DNA from: Pleurodeles waltl
Lineage: Eukaryota > Chordata > Amphibia > Caudata > Salamandridae
Length of the DNA stretch: 64,000 nucleotides
Reading direction: 5' to 3'
Assembly: GCF_031143425.1 (NCBI RefSeq)
Contig: NC_090445.1
Coordinates: forward strand, 1,194,152,691-1,194,216,690
A program made the position numbers and the translations under genes. Shown piece after piece: positions 56,618 through 64,000 of the stretch (position 1 is the first letter of the stretch; every line of letters starts with the position of its first letter). The notes beneath the pieces were generated by a model. The model saw only the letters and a list, made by a program, of their open reading frames with translations, had not been told where the DNA came from and made no database searches.

Positions 56618-59503
56618 TCAGCCTGTAGGAATGGAAGTGGTTTGAAATAATGTTCTTAACACGGCTTGACCTACTGTGGCTTGCTGTGCGGATAACACGT
56701 CTACACAGTAGTGCTTGGTGAACGTGTGTGGCGTAGACCATGTGGCTGCCTTACATATTTCTTGCATTGGGATGTTTCCTAGAAAGGCCATGGTAGCACC
56801 TTTTTTTCTGGTTGAGTGTGCCCTTGGTGTAATGGGCAGTTGTCGTTTTGCTTTAAGGTAGCAGATTTGGATGCATTTAACTATCCATCTGGCTATACCT
56901 TGTTTTGATATTGGGTTTCCTGCATGAGGTTTTTGGAATGCAATAAATAGTTGTTTAGTCTTTCTGATGTTTTTCGTTCTGTCAATGTAGTACATTAATG
57001 CTCTTTTGACATCTAATGTATGTAGTGCCCTCTCAGCTACGGAATCTGGCTGTGGGAAGAACACTGGTAGTTCCACTGTTTGATTTAGGTGGAACGGTGA
57101 AATAACCTTTGGTAAAAATTTAGGATTAGTCCTTAGGACGACTTTATTTTTGTGTAGTTGTATAAAAGGTTCTTGTATTGTAAACGCCTGAATTTCGCTT
57201 ACTCTTCTTAGAGATGTAATGGCGATGAGAAATGCAACCTTCCAGGTTAGGAACTGTATTTCGCAAGAGTGCATGGGTTCAAAAGGTGGACCCATGAGTC
57301 TTGTTAAGACAACATTCAAGTTCCATGAAGGAACAGGTGGTGTTCTTGGTGGTATAATTCTTTTAAGGCCTTCCATGAATGCTTTAATGACTGGTATCCT
57401 ATATAGGGAAGTTGAATAGGTAGTCTGCAGGTATGCAGATATTGCCGCAAGGTGTATTTTAATGGAAGAGAAGGTTAGGTTAGATTTTTGTAAGTGAAGC
57501 AAGTAACCCACTACGTCCTTTGGAGTTGCGTGTAAAGGTTGGATCGGATTATGATGGCAGTAGCAGACAAACCTCTTCCATTTACTTGCATAGCAGTGCC
57601 TAGTGGACGGCCTTCTGGCTTGCTTTATGACGTCCATACATTCTTGGGTAAGTTGTAAGTGTCCGAATTCTAGGATTTCAGGAGCCAGATTGCTAGATTC
57701 AGCGATGCTGGATCTGGATGTCTGATCTGTTGGTTGTGTTGTGTTAACAGATCCGGCCTGTTGGGCAATTTGATGTGGGGTACTACTGATAGGTCTAGCA
57801 GTGTTGTGTACCAGGGTTGCCTTGCCCAAGTTGGTGCTATTAAAATGAGTTTGAGTTTGTTTTGACTCAATTTGTTTACCAGATAAGGAAGGAGAGGGAG
57901 AGGAGGAAAAGCGTAGGCAAATATCCCTGACCATTTCATCCATAGGGCATTGCCTTGGGACTGCCTGTGTGGGTATCTGGATGCGAAGTTTTGGCATTTT
58001 GCGTTCTCTCTTGTTGCAAACAAGTCTATTTGAGGTGTTCCCCAGAGTCTGATGTAAGTGTTTAGAATTTGGGGGTGAATTTCCCATTCGTGGACCTGTT
58101 GGTGATCTCGAGAGAGATTGTCTGCAAGTTGATTCTGGATCCCTGGAATAAACTGCGCTATTAGGCGAATGTGGTTGTGAATTGCCCATCGCCATATCTT
58201 CTGTGCTAGAAGGCTCAACTGCGTTGAGTGTGTGTCCCCCTGTTTGTTTAGATAATACATTGTTGTCATGTTGTCTGTTTTGACAAGAATGTATTTGTGA
58301 GTTATAATTGGTTGGAAAGCCCTTAATGCTTGAAAAACTGCTAGCATTTCTAGGTGATTTATATGCAGTTTTGTTTGATGTACGTTCCATTGTCCTTGTA
58401 TGCTGTGTTGATCGAGGTGTGCTCCCCACCCTGTCATGGAAGCATCTGTTGTTATTACGCATTGTGGCACTGGGTCTTGGAATGGCCGCCCTTTGTTGAA
58501 ATTTATACTGTTCCACCATAGAAGCGAGAGGTAAGTTTGGCGGTCTATTAACACCAGATCTAGAAGGTGACCCTGTGCTTGTGACCATTGTGATGCTAGG
58601 CACTGTTGTAAGGGCCTCATGTGTAGTCTTGCGTTCGGGACAATGGCTATGCATGAAGACATCATGCCTAGGAGTTGTAATATCATCTTTGCTTGTATTG
58701 TTTGTGTTGGATACATGCGTTGTATGATCTTGTTGAAATTTTGAATTCTTTGTGGACTTGGAGTGGCTACTCCTTTTGTTGTGTCTATTATGGCTCCCAG
58801 GTATTGTTGTACTTTGCAAGGCAAAATGTTGGATTTTGCAAAGTTGACGGTGAACCCTAGTTTGTAAAGGGTTTGTATGATTTGATTTGTGTGTTGTAAG
58901 CACTTTGTTAGTGAATTGGTTTTGATTAGCCAGTCGTCTAGATACGGGAATACATGTATTTGCTGCCTTCTGATGTGTGCAGCCACTACTGCTAGACATT
59001 TTGTAAAGACTCTTGGTGCGGTTGTTAAACCAAAAGGCAATACTTTGAATTGGTAATGTATTCCTTTGAATACGAACCGTAGGTATTTCCTGTGCGACGG
59101 ATGTATTGGTATATGGAAATACGCATCTTTGAGGTCTAAGGTTGTCATGTAGTCCTGTAGTTTTAGCAATGGTAACACTTCTTGTAGCGTGACCATGTGA
59201 AAGTGGTCTGATTTGATGTAGGTGTTTAGTATTCTGAGGTCTAGGATTGGTCTCAGTGTTTTGTCCTTTTTTGGTATTAAGAAGTACAGTGAATAGACTC
59301 CTGTGTTTGTTTGTGTGTTTGGTACTAATTCGATTGCATTCTTTTGCAATAGTGCTTGAACTTCTATTTCCAGGAGTTCGGAATGTTGTTTTGATAAATT
59401 CTGTGCTTTTGGTGGTATGTTTGGAGGGAATTGTAGGAATTCTATGCAATAACCATGTTGGATAATTGCTAAGACCCAAGTGTCTGTAGTTATTTCCTCC
59501 CAT
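56618..59503 (-). CDS. DIRS-D tyrosine recombinase with long overlapping N-terminus
   Basis: A 961-codon frame from ATG 59503. Its first 600 or so codons lie in another frame of the polymerase gene and are Ser/Thr/Asn/His-rich with no known domain. From about residue 640 it has core-binding helices (DVIKQARRPSTRHCYASKWKRF, YLLHLQKSNLTFSSIKIHLAAISAYLQ), then the catalytic domain: Arg of TSLRRVSEIQAF (about 767), His and Arg of AHSTRKKG (about 896 and 899) and nucleophile Tyr of TKHYCVD (about 932), giving the full R-H-R-Y set. It would integrate the circular DNA without target duplication. Uninterrupted in this copy. Confidence 0.92.
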   Translation of the reverse strand: MGGNNYRHLGLSNYPTWLLHRIPTIPSKHTTKSTEFIKTTFRTPGNRSSSTIAKECNRISTKHTNKHRSLFTVLLNTKKGQNTETNPRPQNTKHLHQIRPLSHGHATRSVTIAKTTGLHDNLRPQRCVFPYTNTSVAQEIPTVRIQRNTLPIQSIAFWFNNRTKSLYKMSSSSGCTHQKAANTCIPVSRRLANQNQFTNKVLTTHKSNHTNPLQTRVHRQLCKIQHFALQSTTIPGSHNRHNKRSSHSKSTKNSKFQQDHTTHVSNTNNTSKDDITTPRHDVFMHSHCPERKTTHEALTTVPSITMVTSTGSPSRSGVNRPPNLPLASMVEQYKFQQRAAIPRPSATMRNNNRCFHDRVGSTPRSTQHTRTMERTSNKTAYKSPRNASSFSSIKGFPTNYNSQIHSCQNRQHDNNVLSKQTGGHTLNAVEPSSTEDMAMGNSQPHSPNSAVYSRDPESTCRQSLSRSPTGPRMGNSPPNSKHLHQTLGNTSNRLVCNKRERKMPKLRIQIPTQAVPRQCPMDEMVRDICLRFSSSPSPSLSGKQIESKQTQTHFNSTNLGKATLVHNTARPISSTPHQIAQQAGSVNTTQPTDQTSRSSIAESSNLAPEILEFGHLQLTQECMDVIKQARRPSTRHCYASKWKRFVCYCHHNPIQPLHATPKDVVGYLLHLQKSNLTFSSIKIHLAAISAYLQTTYSTSLYRIPVIKAFMEGLKRIIPPRTPPVPSWNLNVVLTRLMGPPFEPMHSCEIQFLTWKVAFLIAITSLRRVSEIQAFTIQEPFIQLHKNKVVLRTNPKFLPKVISPFHLNQTVELPVFFPQPDSVAERALHTLDVKRALMYYIDRTKNIRKTKQLFIAFQKPHAGNPISKQGIARWIVKCIQICYLKAKRQLPITPRAHSTRKKGATMAFLGNIPMQEICKAATWSTPHTFTKHYCVDVLSAQQATVGQAVLRTLFQTTSIPTG

Positions 59504-59535
59504 GCTTTGTAATAATGACCTATTCTTCCCCCCAC
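57670..59535 (-). CDS. DIRS-D polymerase: RT, RNase H, Dam-like methylase
   Basis: A 621-codon open frame. RT at about residues 60-250: YSLYFLIPKKDKTLRPILDL, TTLDLKDAYFHIPIHPSHRK (Asp 137), LPFGLTTAPRVFTK, FPYLDDWLI (YLDD 198-201). RNase H at 360-480: TTDASMTGWGAHL (Asp 364), HLEML (Glu 396), KTDNMTTMYY (Asp 421), NQLADNLSR (Asp 472). A methylase-like domain from about 500: IDLFATRENAKCQNF, AYAFPPLP, LILIAPTWARQPWY. The likely true start is an ATG overlapping the gag stop (TGATG, 59566-59562); the G-run just downstream has 6 G in D and 8 in C, leaving D out of frame there. All catalytic residues are present. Confidence 0.93.
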   Translation of the reverse strand: MGGRIGHYYKAWEEITTDTWVLAIIQHGYCIEFLQFPPNIPPKAQNLSKQHSELLEIEVQALLQKNAIELVPNTQTNTGVYSLYFLIPKKDKTLRPILDLRILNTYIKSDHFHMVTLQEVLPLLKLQDYMTTLDLKDAYFHIPIHPSHRKYLRFVFKGIHYQFKVLPFGLTTAPRVFTKCLAVVAAHIRRQQIHVFPYLDDWLIKTNSLTKCLQHTNQIIQTLYKLGFTVNFAKSNILPCKVQQYLGAIIDTTKGVATPSPQRIQNFNKIIQRMYPTQTIQAKMILQLLGMMSSCIAIVPNARLHMRPLQQCLASQWSQAQGHLLDLVLIDRQTYLSLLWWNSINFNKGRPFQDPVPQCVITTDASMTGWGAHLDQHSIQGQWNVHQTKLHINHLEMLAVFQALRAFQPIITHKYILVKTDNMTTMYYLNKQGDTHSTQLSLLAQKIWRWAIHNHIRLIAQFIPGIQNQLADNLSRDHQQVHEWEIHPQILNTYIRLWGTPQIDLFATRENAKCQNFASRYPHRQSQGNALWMKWSGIFAYAFPPLPLLPYLVNKLSQNKLKLILIAPTWARQPWYTTLLDLSVVPHIKLPNRPDLLTQHNQQIRHPDPASLNLAIWLLKS

Positions 59536-59563
59536 TGGTGTTGTGTGGAGGGGGTGAGTGACA

Positions 59564-61578
59564 TCACTGCTTGGTTGTAGGGGTTTTTGGGCTTTGAAAT
59601 TTTCCTCTATTCCTAGGGAATTCCCCTCCTCTGTATTGGCCCCGAAAGCCTCCCCTGTACTGTCCCTGGTAGCTGGACGGTGTTGCCTGCGAGGTGCTGG
59701 CTTGTGTGGCCTGACCCCGAAACCCCCCTCTAAAGGGTGTCTTGCGGAAGGTGCTGTAGGTTCCTCTGCTCTGCGGGGAGTAGAGTGCGCCCATGGCTTT
59801 AGCAGTGTCAGTGTCTTTTTTAAGTTTTTCGATTGCCGTGTCCACTTCTGGTCCGAACAGTTGTTTTTCGTTGAATGGCATATTGAGCACTGCCTGCTGT
59901 ATCTCTGGTTTGAACCCAGACGTTCTTAGCCATGCGTGCCTTCTAATGGTCACAGATGTATTAATTGTTCTTGCAGCTGTGTCTGCTGCGTCCATAGAAG
60001 AACGTATCTGGTTATTTGATATGTTCTGCCCTTCCTCAACCACCTGCTTTGCCCTCTTTTGTAGTTCCTTGGGAAGATGCTCGATGAGGTGTTGCATCTC
60101 ATCCCAATGGGCTCTGTCATAGCGCGCAAGTAGTGCTTGAGAGTTAGCGATGCGCCACTGGTTTGCAGCTTGTACTGCGACTCTTTTCCCAGCTGCATCG
60201 AACTTGCGGCTCTCTTTATCTGGGGGTGGTGCATCCCCAGATGTGTGGGAGTTGGCTCTTTTCCGAGCTGCTCCTACTACGACGGAATCTGGTGGCAGCT
60301 GTGTGGTGATGAAAACAGGGTCTGTAGGAGGTGCCTTATACTTCTTTTCCACCCTTGGCGTTATTGCCCTACTTTTGACCGGCTCCTTGAATATTTCCTT
60401 TGCGTGCCGAAGCATACCTGGCAGCATAGGCAGGCTTTGGTAGGAGCTGTGGGTGGAGGAGAGGGTATTGAATAAAAAGTCATCCTCGACTTGTTCTGAG
60501 TGGAGGTTTACGTTGTGGAATTGTGCTGCTCTAGCCACCACTTGAGAGTATGCTGAGCTGTCTTCTGGTGGTGAGGGCTTTGTTGGATATGCCTCCGGAC
60601 TGTTGTCCGACACTGGGGCGTCATATAAGTCCCAAGCGTCTTGATCCTGGTCACCTTGGCTCATGGTGGTGTGAGCCGGGGAATGTGACGGAGTTTGCGC
60701 TGGTGAGACGTTAATTACAGGTAGAGGACAGGGTGGCGGAGTCACCTTTTTCACCATTTTTGTTTGTGGCGCCTGGTCTGTTTGAAACTCCAGTCTCCTT
60801 TTTCTCCTAATAGGGGGAAGGGTGCTTATTCTTCCCGTTCCCTGCTGTATGAAGATACGTTTTTGGGATGGTCCACTTCGGTGGATTGCAGCTCTTCCTC
60901 AAACCTATGCTTTCGCATCTGAGAGGACAGTGATTGTTCCTCTGTATAAGAGCCTGGACCTGGGTCGGTTACGGGTTGTTTCGGCACCGAAACCCTGCCT
61001 GTATCTCTTTTTGGCTCTGAGGTGGCTTTTTTCTTTTTTGGCGTCGAAACCTCTCGGCGTCGATCTTCGTCGGTGCCACTGTCTCGGCGTCGTTGCTTTT
61101 CTCCAGCACTTTCTCGATCCCGAGAAGGCAGCGTGCCGGTGTCTCGACCGGAGTCGGACGATCTCGGCACTGTTTTGGCCTTTTTCGGTGCCGATGGTCG
61201 GTCACCGAATTTAAGGGTGGAGCCATGGCCTGGTGGCAGTGGCGTCCCCTGGGCCTTGTCACTTTTCTTCTGTGTTGTTTTCGACGTCTTACTCACGGTT
61301 CTTTGATCGTCGAATTCCTCGGAGTCCGATTCGTGGATCGAAAAGGTTTCTTCTTCCTCTTGTTCCTCGAACTCTCGGTGCGCTGTCGGCGTGGACGCCA
61401 TCTGAAGTCTCCTGGCTCGACGGTCACGGAGTGTCTTTCGGGACCGGAACGCACGACAGGCCTCGCAAGTCTCTTCACTGTGCTCAGGCGACAGGCACAG
61501 GTTACAGATCAAATGTTGGTCTGTATACGGGTATTTGTTGTGGCATTTGGGACAAAAACGGAACGGGGTCCGTTCCAT
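59564..61578 (-). pseudogene. DIRS-D gag: zinc finger plus LAP2alpha-like domain
   Basis: Starts MERTPFRFCPKCHNKYPYTD, with a Cys/His array (CPKC...CNLC..EHSEETCEAC) and a basic stretch (RSRKTLRDRRARRL), then an acidic, Ser/Lys-rich low-complexity linker. A one-base frameshift near 60862 separates this (61578-60826) from the rest (60757-59564), which carries DAWDLYDAPVSDNSP, YSQVVARAAQFHNV, RYDRAHWDEMQHLIEHLP, IRRHAWLRTSGFKPEIQQAV, MPFNEKQLFGPEVDTAIEKL and a tail of FRGGFRGQ repeats. The conserved core resembles the LAP2alpha C-terminal domain, published as derived from a DIRS gag. Probable role: particle formation and nucleic-acid binding. Confidence 0.9.
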
Positions 61579-61794
61579 CGACGTTGTTCGACACGCGGTC
61601 GGGCCGACCAGGCCCCGACGGGGGATCGAAAACTACCCCGAAGGGCACCGGAGCACGTCGATCTTCGATGCGGTGTTGACTCTAACTACGCCGATCCCGA
61701 ACGCAACAATACCGACGAAAATCTTCCGATATTAACTAACTTTCCGTTCCGAAACTCGGAGCGACAGGAACACGTCCGAACCCGATGGCGGAAA

Positions 61795-61943
61795 GAAAAC
61801 AATCGAAGATGGAGTCGACGCCCATGCGCAATGGAGACAGAAGGAGGAGTCACTCGGTCCCGTGACTCGAAAGACTTCTTCGAAGAAAAACAACTTGTAA
61901 CACTCCGACCCAACACCAGATGGCGAGCTATGCAGAACATGTG
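61795..61943. repeat. DIRS-D right inverted terminal repeat core
   Basis: Inverted partner of 56171-56319. The outer tail 61944-61970 (TATCTACAGCGACAGATGCC...) differs from the left tail. Confidence 0.93.
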
Positions 61944-61970
61944 TATCTACAGCGACAGATGCCATCGAAC

Positions 61971-64000
61971 ATTAGTATTTACTGCAGATTATTTTAACTC
62001 AAGCCCTTCTCGTTTCTACAAAAACTCTCTCTTGAAACTGAAAATCAATGAACATTGACATTCCCCTGCTGCATTTGTTTTTACATTTTATAAGCACGCC
62101 TTCACTGCTCCAATTTGATTTAACCTTGTGCTTTATCTTCACACTTTGGACTCTGCATCTATGTAAAGGCTGAACCTGTATGCCTCCCGCACCAAAACCT
62201 TCCATTTTGTGCAAGAGTTGTACTAGTGGGGTGTAGCAACCTGAGGAAATGGAATTGCCACTTAGCTCTGAACTTCATGCAGGTCAACATCAAACATCAC
62301 CTAGCCACAGTAGTTGGAACAGAACCTAGACTACCCAAAATCCGAAACTAAATGATAAACTCCTCCGAGACTGAAGTAAGTTATTCCTACAAGGCTGAAG
62401 GACGGACTGAAGGAGAAGGTAATTGCAAAACACAATAAATAAGAACCACAGTGAGGCAGCACCTCAGCGTAGAAGGTATTGACCATACTGCGGAGGAGTT
62501 AACAGAATACAAAAGGCCGTCTAAAGGACCCAAACCCTGAATTCCTGGTGAGGTCGACGGAAATGATTCTTCTAATTATTTTTCTTAGTGGACAACTGTA
62601 CTGTACCTGTGTGCTCTCCAAGTTGTGTCCACAAGTGAGCCACTCTGCCAGGAGGAGCAATACCTTTTCTTGAGGCGACTGAGAGGCAACACCTACGTTT
62701 CATTTTTTTTAAATGAGCTAAATTGTGTATTTTAAATGTTGTTCCAACTATATTGGTTAACTAGGCAAAATGATTTATAGAAGGTTCCAGCAAGGGTAGC
62801 AGGCTCATGAAAGTACTGAGTACTTCAGAGTTCTGTGCTATCAACATATGCCTACTATTGATTCACTTAAAAGCTATTGGCCCTCAACTACACCTGATTG
62901 CTGCTGTGGTTTCTTAGTATACATCTGCAATTGTAAGTGCTGTGGCTGCTGTGCCTGTACGTGTGAAGCTGCAGTTGAGCTTCTGCTTCACACAGGTGTT
63001 ACGGGAACTTTGGGATGCCCCGTAGAATCTGGCTGAAGGACTGGATTAGGTTGGGCTGTTCTTAGATATGTGACTTCTGAACCAAGCCCTGAAAAGTGTT
63101 TCTAGACCTACGGCATCACAAGGGTTGACTCCTTAAGCTCCCAAATGTGTGCTAATGAATGTGTACCACAAAAAGCTATGCTGTGGCAAAGGAATTGCTT
63201 GTGGAGAGCCAAGTGGCTTAGAATATAATCGTATTGCCACATTTGAATGTGCTCTACTACTGGTCTTTCACACTTCTGTCTCTGGCATGGCCAGGTTCCC
63301 CACTCATTTCTACCATCAATTTAGCTGGACCCATCTGGTCCATTTTCATACCCACTACTAATTCCATACCTTGTCTGAAACGTAGGTCAAACTATAACCA
63401 ACACAGGTCAGCTTACTGCCTATACTTGTCAATGATGCACTGCTTGCGCATCACAATGGTGGGGCTCTGTTTGGGGCGTTTATCAATAGTGATGGCTTTC
63501 ACAATCACAAAAGTATCCAGCCAATTTGTGATGTCTTCCAGGCCTAATCCTTTTTCTGTACTTCCAAGACTTGTCTTTCCTGCTACTTCGATGTGTTTGT
63601 GCCCCCTATAAATGCTCCAGCAGGGTAAAAATGGGCATGTAGTCATTACAACGCGCTGTCTTACCACAGTTTACAGCTGTTTTATGGCACTCTACTATGT
63701 GGGACTCTACCAGGTAGGCATATGAATGTCAATATATTTTTATAAGGGAATTAAGGGGTGTAAAGGTTTTTACGGTGTTCTTGGTTGGGAAGGGCAAGTA
63801 AGGGCTTGTAAAGGTATTTTAATATACACACAAACACACACACATCCGTTGTGACCATGAAAAGGGTGTAGTAAAGACCAAGGATACAATACAGCGTGTT
63901 GTAAAAGAATGCATAGTGAATGCACGCGTGGTAATCACCAATATTCATAAAAAGTATATATGATTTTCCTTTTCCGTACTTTATGCTTCGCATCCCTTTA
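61971..64000. other. No gene established; inferred ANXA7 intron
   Basis: AT-rich, with a CA run at 63826-63843. No annexin exon was recognised here on the minus strand. One unidentified frame is listed separately. Confidence 0.45.
63413..63667 (-). other. Unidentified minus-strand open frame, 84 codons
   Basis: Encodes GHKHIEVAGKTSLGSTEKGL, then EDITNWLDTFVIVKAITIDK, ending VMRKQCIIDKYRQ. It looks more protein-like than the other small frames here, and a possible splice acceptor (TTATAG) precedes GGGGCACAAAC near 63607. I do not recognise the family; a retrocopy or transposon remnant is possible. Confidence 0.2.

Larger units (their letters stand above)
56116..61970 (-). mobile_element. DIRS-D retrotransposon, best preserved copy
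   Basis: Left tail TGAAAATGTCAC at 56116, right tail ending GCCATCGAAC at 61970, 5.85 kb, no nested insertions and no target duplication, as expected for DIRS. The order on the minus strand is right terminal repeat, gag (61578-59564), polymerase (59535-57670), recombinase (to 56618), ICR, left terminal repeat. Long frames survive, with one frameshift in gag and a short G-run at the start of pol. DIRS elements copy through RNA to a circular DNA, which the tyrosine recombinase integrates. It lies in the inferred last intron of ANXA7, in the same orientation as the gene. Confidence 0.95.

Overview
The window looks like non-coding DNA from a very large vertebrate genome, most likely a salamander (newt type). 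Four copies of one DIRS retrotransposon family, Harbinger DNA transposons, a chromodomain Ty3/gypsy element and a 3-kb solo LTR fill most of it. The only host exon I recognise is the last coding exon of annexin A7 (minus strand, 55182-55304), with its 3' UTR and poly(A) signal; I infer that everything to its right, at least 8.7 kb, is ANXA7 intron. The assignment to salamanders is inference.

Layout: 1-1100, decayed end of a Harbinger-like element with a SANT/Myb exon. 2059-7977, a complete but inactive chromovirus on the minus strand with two LTRs and a TATAA target duplication. 9763-11913, a Harbinger transposase gene and the right end of its element. 12289-13016, a MITE made of serial hairpins. 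15370-17060, a very old DIRS relic. 19955-20315, a CACTCA-rich minisatellite. 21049-33324, DIRS-A, carrying a nested Harbinger (22454-26222, AAT duplication) and a nested solo LTR (30300-33292, ATGTG duplication). 37470-43219, DIRS-B. 44185-52706, DIRS-C, with a nested Harbinger-type element (49530-52242). 53471-53770, a hAT MITE. 54938-55304, the end of ANXA7. 56116-61970, DIRS-D, the best preserved copy, inside the last ANXA7 intron.

All DIRS copies lie on the minus strand and share one plan: unequal inverted terminal repeats, an internal complementary region (ICR) holding the complements of both outer tails head to tail, a zinc-finger/LAP2alpha-like gag, a polymerase with reverse transcriptase, RNase H and a Dam-like methylase domain, and a tyrosine recombinase (YR) in an overlapping frame. 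No rRNA, tRNA, CRISPR array or prokaryotic feature was seen.

The most unusual signals are serial chains of near-perfect hairpins forming an entire MITE and the U3 of the solo LTR, with related hairpins near both ends of the autonomous Harbinger; complementarity between the predicted chromovirus transcript start and its primer-binding site (self-priming); and about 600 codons of same-strand dual coding in DIRS-D.
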